Under the pieces are notes generated by a model. The model was given only the letters and a program-made list of their open reading frames with translations. It was not told where the DNA came from and did no database searches. The translations under genes and the position numbers were made by a program. From Rhodocytophaga aerolata (GTDB lineage: Bacteria > Bacteroidota > Bacteroidia > Cytophagales > 172606-1), in NCBI RefSeq assembly GCF_030503435.1, contig NZ_JAUKPO010000001.1:558001-622000 (forward strand): a stretch of 64,000 nucleotides of DNA, written 5' to 3'. Positions 35,707 to 45,094 of the stretch are shown in pieces. Numbering within the stretch: the first letter of the stretch is position 1; every line of letters starts with the position of its first letter.

Positions 35707-36942
35707 CTAACTTCTGTATTGTGCTTCTGCTAAAACACGCTGGCATCGGTTAACAATTTCTATACACATCCGGGCACTGGGGTGAGGACTTTTCCAGAAA
35801 CTAATTTTGTCTTCTGTCTCTATAACTGTATATGTATTATCCACCCCCCATAGCCACTCGCCTTTCTCTTTATCCAGGAGATATTTTTTGGCAAACTGCC
35901 AGGCATCCCAGGAGTTATCCAGAAAATGCTCTTCTTCGGTGAGCTGATAGGCATTCATAAATCCCACCATGGCTTCTGCACTCACCCACCATACGCGGTG
36001 TGTATCGGAAAGCCCGGTTTCTTCATCGTAGGTATGATACAAGCTGCCATCCGGCTGAATAGCTTTGGCTGTAATACGGGCCATGGCTACGGCTGTAGCT
36101 TTTGTTTTTTCAATGAGTTCTTCGTTACCTAATACTTCAGCGGCTTGTTGCAATACCCAGGACGTTTCAATATCATGGCCATGCGATACCAGGCGGGTAG
36201 TAGCTGTCCAGTCAGCGGTAAAAAATAACTGCATGTGGCCAGTATGGGTGTCAACAATATGGTGCAGAAACGTTTCCAGTAGAGCTTCCAGCTGTTGGGC
36301 TACTTGTTTATCTGGCCATATGCGGTAAAGATTAGCGTAAGCCTCCAGCATAGGCAAATGGGTGTTCAGGGTTTTAGGATCGTTGCGGTCTTTCTCACTG
36401 AGCCGCAGATCTTCCAAGAGCTCTCCCTCCCGGCTGAGGGCATCAAAGTAGCCCCCAAACGCCGGATCAAAGCTGTATTTTTCTAGCCAGTAAAAAAGAA
36501 CCTGGCAGGTTTGCAAAGCCTCTGGTTTGGCGGTAGCCCGGTAATATTCACTTAATCCGTATATGGCAAAGGCTAAGGCATAACTCTGCTTGCGGGTGTG
36601 TAAGGGTTTGCCTTTTGTATCCACAGCCCAGTAAATGCCTCCATATTCCGTGTCATAGAAACGCTTCAGCAGATACGTATAGGCCCGGTGAGCTATTTCC
36701 AGGTATGCCGGATTATTTGTATGCCGGAAAGCAGCCGAAAAAGTCCATAAAATCCTGGCATGTAACACACTTCCCTTGGGTGCCTTTTTATCTATTGAAA
36801 GATGCCTGTCCATTTTTCCGACGAACCCTCCGTTCTTTTCATCCAGGGCATGTTTCATCCAGAAATCCAACATACGGACTAATTCTTCCTGTGCCTCTGC
36901 CTTATATATTTGTAGCTTACTGGTAGTTGCCGATTGAATCAT
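35707..36942 (-). CDS. AGE-family epimerase (cellobiose/mannobiose 2-epimerase-like)
   Basis: 411 residues, (alpha/alpha)6-barrel of the N-acylglucosamine 2-epimerase family. The cellobiose 2-epimerase branch is suggested by LNTHLPMLEAYANLYR, SHGHDIETSWVL (catalytic His) and the final SPHPSARMCIEI, together with the GGIYWAVDTKGKP segment. These enzymes convert the reducing-end glucose or mannose of beta-1,4 disaccharides (cellobiose to Glc-Man, or mannobiose to Man-Glc). No signal peptide is present, so it acts in the cytoplasm. The substrate is inferred; a GH26 mannanase-like gene farther on at 62509 would fit mannobiose. Confidence 0.88.
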   Translation of the reverse strand: MIQSATTSKLQIYKAEAQEELVRMLDFWMKHALDEKNGGFVGKMDRHLSIDKKAPKGSVLHARILWTFSAAFRHTNNPAYLEIAHRAYTYLLKRFYDTEYGGIYWAVDTKGKPLHTRKQSYALAFAIYGLSEYYRATAKPEALQTCQVLFYWLEKYSFDPAFGGYFDALSREGELLEDLRLSEKDRNDPKTLNTHLPMLEAYANLYRIWPDKQVAQQLEALLETFLHHIVDTHTGHMQLFFTADWTATTRLVSHGHDIETSWVLQQAAEVLGNEELIEKTKATAVAMARITAKAIQPDGSLYHTYDEETGLSDTHRVWWVSAEAMVGFMNAYQLTEEEHFLDNSWDAWQFAKKYLLDKEKGEWLWGVDNTYTVIETEDKISFWKSPHPSARMCIEIVNRCQRVLAEAQYRS

Positions 36943-37661
36943 TCTGTAAACTATCTAAAAAATTAGTTTTATCTAGGAATATCTTAAAAATAGGTATTCT
37001 TTCACTCTATGTTGTGTATAGATTTTGATTTCGCCCCAACCATTAGTAAGCAGGCAGAACTTGAGTCTAGTCTTCTTTGGGTGTTTAAGAAAGACTGCTA
37101 AAAATACTGTAGCCTATTTTATAGGGAGTACTTATAGGTAGGCAACACATCTGGGAAAGGCTACCTGAAAGATGTATAGGTACACACCGATTATTTATTA
37201 CAGATATTTATAAAAATTTCTTATATAAAGAAAAATTAGTACTTAATTTGGATTTAATTCATTTAGGGCTAAATTGTATGTTGATTTTCTTAGATAACAG
37301 AGCTTAGTAAAATTACTAGAAGAGCTTACAGAACAGGATATATAAGAAGCGTTTGCCGGGCCTACTAAGAACCAGAATTTTCATTTCCAATACTTCACCA
37401 GCTACTGTTAACAGATCCAGGCGTAATCAGGCGGATCTGATTTTTAGAAACAATAAAATTAAGAGAGCTATACCCTCTTCTTGTACATACATGTACTTCT
37501 CTAACGATAGAGACGGGCAACGGATGTTTCCAATAAATTAATTGCTAACCTTAATTCAACGTAAATTTTGTATGACACTGAAGCATTCTTTACCACCGTA
37601 AACGTTTTAGGCACTCATTGAAGCTTTCAACAGATCAACTTAAACAGTAATAACACAAATT
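36943..37661. other. 719-bp AT-rich divergent intergenic region before the susC-like gene
   Basis: Large gap between the leftward epimerase and rightward TonB-receptor genes. It carries frequent stops and short AT tracts, and no credible coding frame, tRNA or strong hairpin was seen. A promoter-like pair is at 37542-37570. A trans-acting sRNA or anti-sigma-linked promoter could be present but is not visible by eye. Confidence 0.55.
37542..37570 (+). promoter_or_regulatory. Putative promoter of the SusC/SusD operon
   Basis: TTG at 37542-37544 and TAAATTTTG at 37562-37570 are separated by 17 bases, near to the Bacteroidota -33 TTG / -7 TAnnTTTG pattern although the -7 box has one extra base. 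It lies about 90 bases upstream of the start codon at 37662. Confidence 0.33.
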
Positions 37662-40600
37662 ATGAAAAGATGTTTATACAATTTTAGTTTTTTAACCCTC
37701 CTTTTACTTTGCTGCAGCCAGCTTGCCTGGGCCCAGCAAACGATTACAGGTAAAGTAGTAGATAATACGCAACAGGCATTACCTGGCGTAAACGTAATTA
37801 TTAAAGGAGGCCTGAAAGGTACAGCCACTGGAGCCAATGGCGAATATTCTATCAGCGCCAATAGCGGCGATGTGTTAGTATTCAGCTATTTAGGTTTTGC
37901 TAACCAGGAAATTACGGTGGGCAATCAAAGTACTATTAACGTAACCTTGCAGGCAGAAGACCGGCAATTGACTGAAGTAGTAGTAACGGCACTGGGTGTA
38001 GAACGTGAAAAGAAAGCATTAGGCTATACCGTTGCCGAAGTGGCAGGCGCTAACCTGACGCAGGCCCGCGAAAACAACCTGGCCAATGCCCTGGCAGGTA
38101 GAGTAGCCGGGGTTAACGTAAGCAGTGTAGCTTCCGGACCGGCAGGTTCCTCCCGGGTTGTTATCCGGGGAAACAAATCGCTTCAGGGAAACAATCAGCC
38201 ACTCTATGTAATTGATGGTATCCCGATGGATAACTCTAACTTCGGCCAGGCAGGGGTATGGGGTGGTGCCGACCGGGGCGATGGGATGGCTAGTATCAAC
38301 CCAGATGATATTGAGTCTATCACGGTATTGAAAGGTGCCAGTGCCGCCGCACTGTATGGTGCCAGAGCTGCCAACGGCGTAATTAATATTACTACTAAAA
38401 AAGGTTCTGCCAGAAAAGGAATTGGTGTAGAATTTAATTCCAACTACGTATTTGAACGGATTAATGACCAGACCGACCTGCAAAAAGAATTTGGCAGTGG
38501 TAATTATCAACGGTCAAATCCTAACGATCCCACATCCCCTTTCACAGCCGTAAGGCCAACTACTATTCAACAAGCCTACGATTGGGGTGGCGATTCCTGG
38601 GGCCCCCGGTACGATGGTGCACCGGTTATGCATTTTGATGGAGTAAGCAGACCCTATTCTCATACTGGTGATAATTGGGACCGTTTCTATGAAACTGGCA
38701 GCACCTGGACTAATACACTTGCCTTAACTGGTGGAGGTGAAAATCAGACGTTCCGTTTTGCGGTGTCCGATCTGAGAAGCAAAGCCGTTGTGCCCAACTC
38801 TGGTTTCGACCGGTTCAACGTATCGTTAGCTACCAATGGTAAATTTGGCAATAGAGTATTATTTAATGCGAAAGTATTGTACTCCCACGAAAAAGCAGAT
38901 AACCGCCCTTCCCTGTCCGACTCTCCTAACAATGCTTTCCAGTCTATCTACCGCATGCCTGGGAACCACAATGTACTGGATTATAAAGGTGATCCTAATA
39001 AGCTGGGTGGCATCCCTGCCGGAACAGACCCTAACCTGCTCAGAATATGGGGAAAATCCGTAGGGGAAGAATTTCAGCAGGCAAACAATAACTGGCTGCA
39101 AAATCCTTACTGGGCAGCGTATCAGTATTCTGTAGATGATGAGCGGGACCGGGTTATTCCTTCGGCCCAGTTACGGTATAATGTTACGGATTTCTTATAC
39201 GTTTCTGCCAGAGCCGGTATGGACTGGTTTACCAGAAGAGATCAAACCATAACTCCTCAGGGAACCGGACACACCCGTGGCGGCTCAATGAATGAAGGCG
39301 AAGACAGAGTCCGGGAAATTAACCTGGAAGCAACCGCCGGGTTTGATAAAACTTTCGGCAAGTTTGGTGTAAACGCCTTTATTGGTGCCAACCGGATGCG
39401 CCGGAAAAGTGAGCGGCTTAACCTGAACGGAAATGCATTCAATGTTCCGTTTGAGCAGTTCATCAACAACACAGTAACCCGTACCTGGGATTTTGGAACC
39501 AACCAGTCTGGTATTAACTCCTTATTTGGCTCTGCTGAAGTGAGCTATGGCGGCTTTATCTATTTAACAGCAACTGCCAGAAAAGACTGGTTCTCCGTAC
39601 TCAATCCGGATATCAACGATATTACTTATCCTTCCATTGGGGGTAGCTTTGTATTTACAGAGGCGTTTAATGCCTTGCCAACCTGGTTGAGTTTTGGCAA
39701 GATAAGAGCCAGCTGGGCACAGGTAGGTAGTGTTTCTGTGCAACCTTATCAAACAGTAAATACCTATTCCCTTTTGGGTGCTACACACCTGGGTGTTCCC
39801 ATGGGTTCTTTCTCCACAGCCACAGGCAACGGCGGAACGATTCCTAACCGCAACTTGCTTCCCTATACCTCTACAGAATTTGAGATTGGTACAGACCTCC
39901 GCTTCCTGGAAGACAGATTAGGTGTGGAATTTACCTACTATAGCCAGAAAACAACCGATGACATCCTGAACGCTACTATTTCCAGAGCTTCCGGATTTGG
40001 ATCTACCCTGGTAAACGTAGGTGAATTAACCAATAAAGGGGTAGAAGTTTTATTATCTGCTACACCACTGAGAGGTGCCTTAACCTGGGATGTATCATTA
40101 AACCTAGCCAGAAACCGGAACAAGGTAATCCAGTTGATCGAAGGAAATGACGAACTGATTGTTGAAGAACCTCGTACCAGAACAGTGTTCGTGAAACACA
40201 TTGTAGGTCAGCCTTTTGGTGTGCTCACCGGGTTTGTGCAAAAAACTTCTCCAGATGGTCAACCTGTGTTTGAGGCCAACGGTGCGCCGGTTCAAGCAGA
40301 AAAAATGCAGGTAATTGGAAATGGTTTACCAGACTGGACAGGCGGTATCAATAATTCATTCAATTATAAAAATTTCCACTTCGATTTCTTAATTGACTTT
40401 AAATTGGGGGGTGATATCTATTCTGGTACCAATGTACGTCTGACTCAGTGGGGGTTGCATAAACAAACATTACAGGGACGCGAAGGCTATGATGCCATTA
40501 CTGTAAATGGCGTTATTCAGAATGGAACCGATGGCAGCGGTAATCCGGTGTATGAACCGTTTACCAAAACCCTTACCCCACAGGAGGCCCGCAACTACTG

Positions 40601-40886
40601 GAACCAGACAGGTGAAAGAAGACAAGATATGTTTGTGTACGATGCTTCTTTCCTGAAACTGCGCCAGCTTACATTCGGATATACCTTCCCAAATACGATG
40701 CTAAACAAAACTCCGTTCTCTAACTTACGCTTATCCTTTGTAGGACGTAACTTATCCATCTTGTGGAAAAACACGGACAACATCGATCCGGAATCAAGTT
40801 ATTCCAGCGGCAACGGTCAGGGCTTAGATTATTTTGCTATGCCCCGTACCCGTAGTTACGGCTTTAACTTAAGTGTAGGATTTTAA
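37662..40886 (+). CDS. SusC/RagA-family TonB-linked outer-membrane protein
   Basis: 1074 residues. The signal peptide ends AWAQQ near residue 26. A carboxypeptidase-like regulatory domain follows (TGKVVDNTQQALPGVNVIIK), then the TonB-box-like TEVVVTALGVEREKKALGY and the plug domain (ALAGRVAGVNVSSVASGPAG, VLKGASAAALYGARAANGVI). From about residue 250 the rest is the 22-strand barrel ending in an aromatic strand (SYGFNLSVGF). It imports large ligands together with its SusD partner 90 bases downstream. The substrate cannot be read from sequence, but the following FG-GAP, haloperoxidase and GH20-like genes suggest a polysaccharide or other complex organic ligand. Confidence 0.96.
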   Translation: MKRCLYNFSFLTLLLLCCSQLAWAQQTITGKVVDNTQQALPGVNVIIKGGLKGTATGANGEYSISANSGDVLVFSYLGFANQEITVGNQSTINVTLQAEDRQLTEVVVTALGVEREKKALGYTVAEVAGANLTQARENNLANALAGRVAGVNVSSVASGPAGSSRVVIRGNKSLQGNNQPLYVIDGIPMDNSNFGQAGVWGGADRGDGMASINPDDIESITVLKGASAAALYGARAANGVINITTKKGSARKGIGVEFNSNYVFERINDQTDLQKEFGSGNYQRSNPNDPTSPFTAVRPTTIQQAYDWGGDSWGPRYDGAPVMHFDGVSRPYSHTGDNWDRFYETGSTWTNTLALTGGGENQTFRFAVSDLRSKAVVPNSGFDRFNVSLATNGKFGNRVLFNAKVLYSHEKADNRPSLSDSPNNAFQSIYRMPGNHNVLDYKGDPNKLGGIPAGTDPNLLRIWGKSVGEEFQQANNNWLQNPYWAAYQYSVDDERDRVIPSAQLRYNVTDFLYVSARAGMDWFTRRDQTITPQGTGHTRGGSMNEGEDRVREINLEATAGFDKTFGKFGVNAFIGANRMRRKSERLNLNGNAFNVPFEQFINNTVTRTWDFGTNQSGINSLFGSAEVSYGGFIYLTATARKDWFSVLNPDINDITYPSIGGSFVFTEAFNALPTWLSFGKIRASWAQVGSVSVQPYQTVNTYSLLGATHLGVPMGSFSTATGNGGTIPNRNLLPYTSTEFEIGTDLRFLEDRLGVEFTYYSQKTTDDILNATISRASGFGSTLVNVGELTNKGVEVLLSATPLRGALTWDVSLNLARNRNKVIQLIEGNDELIVEEPRTRTVFVKHIVGQPFGVLTGFVQKTSPDGQPVFEANGAPVQAEKMQVIGNGLPDWTGGINNSFNYKNFHFDFLIDFKLGGDIYSGTNVRLTQWGLHKQTLQGREGYDAITVNGVIQNGTDGSGNPVYEPFTKTLTPQEARNYWNQTGERRQDMFVYDASFLKLRQLTFGYTFPNTMLNKTPFSNLRLSFVGRNLSILWKNTDNIDPESSYSSGNGQGLDYFAMPRTRSYGFNLSVGF

Positions 40887-40976
40887 TTAATTAAGTTGAA
40901 CCAATGAAACGCTACAAGCAACGTTTATTTGTCGCCGTAGATTTTAGCAGGTTCTTTACATCAAATTATTAGACTG

Positions 40977-42593
40977 ATGAAATATATAAATAAACTTTTT
41001 CTATGCGCCTTGGTCATAGCCATGCCAATGGCCAGTTGCGATACGGATGAACTGCATGATTTGAATTTAAATCCACAAGCAGTAAATCAGATCGATTTAA
41101 ATTATCTTTTCTCAGCCGCTGAACTGGGAATAGCCTCTAATGGCTCTTCCGGCGACAACCGCTACATTGACTGGCGGACGAACATCGGTATGGCTGCTTA
41201 TGCGATACAGCATCTGGCACAGGCCACTGGTGGTATAGCCCCTGGTGATAAGTACCAGGAAAATTTCGAGACTTCGGCGGCTCCTTTTGAATTTACCTAC
41301 AATGACCAGTTAAAGAATATCTCTGAAATTATGAGGCAGACTGGCCCTGGTGGCTATGCAGAAGGGAAACATGTAAATATGCGGAATGCCGCCAGAATTT
41401 TGCGGGCATTCAGTTTTCACCGGTTGACCGATTTTTATGGAGCTGTTCCTTATTCGGAAGCAAACAAAGGGATGGAGCAGATTTTCTTCCCGAAATACGA
41501 TAAGCAATCTGCTATTTATGCCGACTTGTTGAAGGAACTGGATGAAGCTTCTGCTGCCCTGAGTGCTTCCAACCCAGATGAAGGATTTACCAAGGCTGAC
41601 TTTATTTACGGAGGCGATATTGCTAAATGGAAAAAATGGGGTTATTCCCTTATGTTGCGGCTAGCTATGCGGGTATCTAACGTAGACCAGAACATGGCTG
41701 CCCAATACGTAACCAAGGCTGCGGCAGGCGGTGTATTTACCAGCAACGCTGACAATGTATGGGTTAAAATGGCTGTTGGTCCTAGCGAATGGATTAACCA
41801 GAACGGAATTTCCCGCGCATTCAACCCTGGCGACGGCGGACAGCCTTCCTATTTAAGTAAGACATTGGTAGATTTTCTAAAAGGAAATGATCCTGCCATA
41901 GCCGCCGATGACGATCCGCGGTTAATGATCATCAGCGGAGGTATTGGTAACTGGACAGCTACCGAATGGACTCCAACTACCACCGATCCCCTTGCCCAAA
42001 GAGGTATGCCGAATGGAATGGACCAGGGTATGTTGGATGCAGCCGAAGGAAAACAAGTAGATCAGGCGCAGACTTTTTCCAGAATAAACCCTCTGATGCT
42101 ACAGGATGATGATCCATATATGATTATGCATCATGCAGAAGTAGAGTTTTTATTAGCTGAAGCGCTGGAAAGAGGAATTGGCACTGGCATTTCTGGTACT
42201 GCCGCAGAGCATTACAATGCCGGTGTAAAATCTGCTATGCAAATGTATACCCCTTTTGATGCATCCCTTACCGTTTCTGATGCGCAGGTAGCCACCTATC
42301 TGGCCACCTATCCTTATGGGGCAACACCTAACAAAACAAGCTTGCAGATGATATACGAGCAGTTATGGGTAAGTAAATTCTTTAACTGGTGGGAAGCCTG
42401 GTCCGACTGGAGAAGAACTGGGTATCCGCAGCTAACCCCTACCAACTACCCTGGTAATATCACCAATGGCACCATTCCTGTCAGACTGAAGTACCCAACT
42501 ACTGAAGCAGCAGGTAATCAGAATTATTCAACAGGTGCTACCTTGCCAGACACCTATACTACTAAAGTTTGGTGGGACGGTGGAACGGAGTAA
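40977..42593 (+). CDS. SusD/RagB-family substrate-binding lipoprotein
   Basis: 538 residues. Lipoprotein signal with Cys21 (MPMASC), then DTDELHDLNLNPQAV, typical of the SusD-like-2 branch. Helical TPR-type segments follow (RNAARILRAFSFHRLTDFYG, the conserved TDFYG motif) and KWKKWGYSLMLRLAMRVS near residue 230. The C-terminal part (FNWWEAWSDWRRTGYP) matches the end of the family. It is surface-exposed and acts as the lid over the SusC-like barrel. A long hairpin terminator follows. Confidence 0.94.
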   Translation: MKYINKLFLCALVIAMPMASCDTDELHDLNLNPQAVNQIDLNYLFSAAELGIASNGSSGDNRYIDWRTNIGMAAYAIQHLAQATGGIAPGDKYQENFETSAAPFEFTYNDQLKNISEIMRQTGPGGYAEGKHVNMRNAARILRAFSFHRLTDFYGAVPYSEANKGMEQIFFPKYDKQSAIYADLLKELDEASAALSASNPDEGFTKADFIYGGDIAKWKKWGYSLMLRLAMRVSNVDQNMAAQYVTKAAAGGVFTSNADNVWVKMAVGPSEWINQNGISRAFNPGDGGQPSYLSKTLVDFLKGNDPAIAADDDPRLMIISGGIGNWTATEWTPTTTDPLAQRGMPNGMDQGMLDAAEGKQVDQAQTFSRINPLMLQDDDPYMIMHHAEVEFLLAEALERGIGTGISGTAAEHYNAGVKSAMQMYTPFDASLTVSDAQVATYLATYPYGATPNKTSLQMIYEQLWVSKFFNWWEAWSDWRRTGYPQLTPTNYPGNITNGTIPVRLKYPTTEAAGNQNYSTGATLPDTYTTKVWWDGGTE

Positions 42594-42605
42594 TGTACCG
42601 TCAAC

Positions 42606-42657
42606 TATTGAAAACAAAAAATCCTTGGAGCAATTCAAGGATTTTTTGTTTTCAATA
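42606..42657 (+). terminator. Long Rho-independent terminator after the susD-like gene
   Basis: A perfect 22-bp stem, starting TATTGAAAACAAAAAATCCT and mirrored by AGGATTTTTTGTTTTCAATA, with an eight-base loop. The T tract lies inside the descending arm. It starts 13 bases after the stop codon. Confidence 0.88.
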
Positions 42658-43056
42658 ATTTTATACAAACATAGGTAGCTATGATCTACTATCTACGTTT
42701 ACCTATGATCGGACTTTTTTACCTAAAACAAAGGAAAGTTTTGAACAAAAAAGGAATAGACTGAAAAACGCTATATACTTTCATGTATTTCCTCTTTACA
42801 GGCAATCAATTTTGCAACAATAGCAAGGCTATGTTCTATAGTTGGTCGTAGTCCCATATTCATTTTTGCATGCTCATCCAGCTTACAGGCAATTATTTTA
42901 ACTGATTCATTTTTAGAGGCTGTTTAAACTTTTTAAACTATCAATTGAGTTTGTCCTAAAGCAGATAATTTTGACCGTACCTTCTTACTTTTTTGTCATT
43001 GCCACAAAAAAGTAACAAAAAAAGTCTAGGAAAAACAATGCTTCTGCGCTACAGGC
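42658..43056. other. 399-bp intergenic region after the SusC/SusD operon, including most of repeat E2
   Basis: Between the susD-like terminator and the end of the truncated minus-strand gene. It has no open frame of note and no tRNA. It contains the palindromic E2 repeat (from 42973). The remainder is AT-rich with only weak hairpin potential. Confidence 0.5.
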
Positions 43057-43075
43057 TTACGCACACCCCGCTGTT
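42973..43075 (-). repeat. Dispersed palindromic repeat element E2 (opposite orientation to E1)
   Basis: Read on the minus strand it begins AACAGCGGGGTG, continues TGCGTAAGCCTGTAGCGCAG and ends in a long palindrome with TTTTGTTACTTTTTTGTGGC and AAAAAAGTAAGAAGG, finishing GGTC. Each part has a counterpart in E1 at 28901-29046. The palindrome would form a strong hairpin in RNA or DNA. Confidence 0.7.
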
Positions 43076-43281
43076 TTTCCGGGCCAACGCACTTTTTTAT
43101 AACTGTTCTTACTTAAAAGTTTAAATATGTTCTTAGTAAGAAGTGCAAAGACAGAAGGAATATAGCTATTGTATTCATCGTCGGGTCCATTATACTTATT
43201 TATACCAATTGGGTCCCATTCTTCCCAAAGTATACGGCCAATCTCATCCCAAAGCTTCTTATGGTTCCCTTTCAGTTTCAT
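43057..43281 (-). pseudogene. Truncated small conserved protein; 3' end replaced by repeat E2
   Basis: 74 codons. The N-terminal 50 residues (LWDEIGRILWEEWDPIGINK then GPDDEYNSYIPSVFALL) resemble a small conserved bacterial family of roughly 110 residues that begins with an LW..I..ILWEEWDPIG block. After about residue 64 the sequence loses resemblance, and the last nine codons plus the stop (WPGKTAGCA) are encoded by repeat E2. It is therefore probably a gene cut short by repeat insertion or deletion. It may still be translated. It lies on the minus strand just downstream of the FG-GAP lipoprotein gene. Confidence 0.5.
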
Positions 43282-43314
43282 AAGGACTTCTCTTTTTTTT
43301 TACTGATTTCAAAC

Positions 43315-44838
43315 CTACCGCTGCACAAGTTGCTGTTGAGCTAGAGGAAAAACACCATTCCCTTCAGAACCCATATAGCCTCCCCAAACAGGTGCTTTTC
43401 TCACCTTCACTGGCGTATCTATCCGCTTCACGCGCATGCCCAGAAAAGACAGCAGATCTGAGTGGCTGAAATACTGGCAATGCACAATGTCCAGGTAGCC
43501 ATTATCATCCAGATCACCAATCCAGGGCGTAGAAAATATATTCTTGAAACCCTTGGTCTGGTCTATGGTGTTCACGGTTTGCTTGGTAAAATCTATTGCC
43601 AGGAGTTTATTTTCAATAGTGAAAGACGATTGATCGGTTAATTTCCGGCCACAATCATATTCGTTGATACTGATAATAGCTTCATCCCGGCCATCGTTGT
43701 TCAGGTCATATACCACCGGAGAGGAAAATCCGGAGCAGCCCAGGTTGTTCTGATAGGCAATTTGCCCGTTTTTACCATCCAAAAGTATTTGTAAGGTACC
43801 GGTATTTTCTGGCCACACCCCTTTACTGACAAAGGTGAAAAAGTCAGGCACCTCATCGTTGGTAAAATAGCCCACTGCAAAACTGTTACTCGACTCAGTA
43901 CCTGGAATGGTTTTCTGCCACAAGGCTGTTTGCTCCCGGCCGTCTATCGCAAAAACTGAACTGCCATGCGAAATAGCCACAACATCATATACGCCATCCC
44001 CGGAAATATCTGCTACTACTGGCGGGGCTATAAACCCATGTCCTTTTTCAGAGGCAATTACTTTGGCGGAGGCTAATTTTTTCTCCATCAGATCAGAGAG
44101 CCTGGCCATATAGAGGTTACCTGAGATGGTTTCGCCACCAGTTCCAAAAAGAATGATATACTCCTGGCTGCCTGGCTGCGCAAAACACACCGGCGACATA
44201 TACGATTCTTTTCCATCTGGCATGGTATCGGCAGCCAGTACCTGGCCGGTTTTGGAATCAAAAACCATGAGTACACCTGGAAAACGGTTTAGCTCAGAAC
44301 CGGGCTCTGCTTTAGCATTGCCGCCATTAAGTGTCAACAACTCTGGTAAGCCATCTTTATTCTGGTCGGGCACCAGGGCCAGGTTGTAAAAGTTATATTT
44401 GGCATATTTCAAAATAGGGTCATTCTCAAACTGGTATTTGTATTCCCACAGGATTTCGCCGGTTTTTCCATTCAAAGCTTTTAAGTTTGGCGACCTTCCC
44501 CCAATAAAAATATCTGGTATATTATCTCCGGAAATATCATAAAAAGTAGGCGTTCCATACACCTGATCGGGCGCACGTTGCTGCCACAATAACTCCCCGG
44601 TTTTCCCATTCATGGCAATTATCCCCTGGCTGCTTTCCTGAAACTCATTTTTACCGGCCCCCATCACAATGTCTTGTACACCATCTTCATTTAAATCTAT
44701 AGCCCTGGGTGAGGATTGAGAGCCAATAATAAAAAAGTTTTTGTCCCACACCAGTTCGCTTTTTTTGCGGGTACAAGTAGTCAGAACAAATAGAACCAGT
44801 AAACAGATAAAAGATAGTTTATACACACGTATGGTCAT
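43315..44838 (-). CDS. FG-GAP/PQQ-like beta-propeller lipoprotein
   Basis: 507 residues. Lipoprotein signal with Cys22 (FVLTTC). The mature protein is built of repeats that alternate FG-GAP-like calcium loops (DLNEDGVQDIVMGAG, DISGDNIPDIFIGG, DKNGQIAYQ-type) with PQQ-like blades (MNGKTGELLWQQ, LNGKTGEILWEY). The loops DxNxDGxxD are the usual Ca2+ sites. It is expected on the outer membrane or in the periplasm as a binding or scaffold protein; no enzymatic residues are visible. It is divergent from the long ASPIC protein and convergent with the SusC/SusD operon. Confidence 0.86.
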   Translation of the reverse strand: MTIRVYKLSFICLLVLFVLTTCTRKKSELVWDKNFFIIGSQSSPRAIDLNEDGVQDIVMGAGKNEFQESSQGIIAMNGKTGELLWQQRAPDQVYGTPTFYDISGDNIPDIFIGGRSPNLKALNGKTGEILWEYKYQFENDPILKYAKYNFYNLALVPDQNKDGLPELLTLNGGNAKAEPGSELNRFPGVLMVFDSKTGQVLAADTMPDGKESYMSPVCFAQPGSQEYIILFGTGGETISGNLYMARLSDLMEKKLASAKVIASEKGHGFIAPPVVADISGDGVYDVVAISHGSSVFAIDGREQTALWQKTIPGTESSNSFAVGYFTNDEVPDFFTFVSKGVWPENTGTLQILLDGKNGQIAYQNNLGCSGFSSPVVYDLNNDGRDEAIISINEYDCGRKLTDQSSFTIENKLLAIDFTKQTVNTIDQTKGFKNIFSTPWIGDLDDNGYLDIVHCQYFSHSDLLSFLGMRVKRIDTPVKVRKAPVWGGYMGSEGNGVFPLAQQQLVQR

Positions 44839-45094
44839 TTTTTTGTAAATGGCATGGCCGCAGCTTAAAGAAATTAATTCAAACAGCTTCTTAGTAAGTC
44901 AGCCTGGATGGTTGCTGTTAACACTCCTCCAATGAATCTATAAGCTTAGCTAATATCTCCTTATTATCCAACTTCTTATCCATCAAAATATTCTACTTTT
45001 TACAGGTAGCCATACTACCAGCAGAAGCTTGATTTACAGGGTACTTGGCAAGCGGTTCATTTTGCATTTCCATCGGATTATTGTAATTTTAACT

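Noticed and set aside
37353-37541. 62-codon frame in the large gap before the susC-like gene
   Set aside because: Basic, low-complexity sequence with no signal or domain, in an AT-rich promoter region.
38019-38510. 163-codon frame antisense to the susC-like gene
   Set aside because: Shadow of a certain gene; no recognisable domain.
45029-45094. Longer N-terminus for the ASPIC/FG-GAP protein
   Set aside because: It would place a basic segment before the signal peptide; the ATG at 45095 gives a normal signal sequence.
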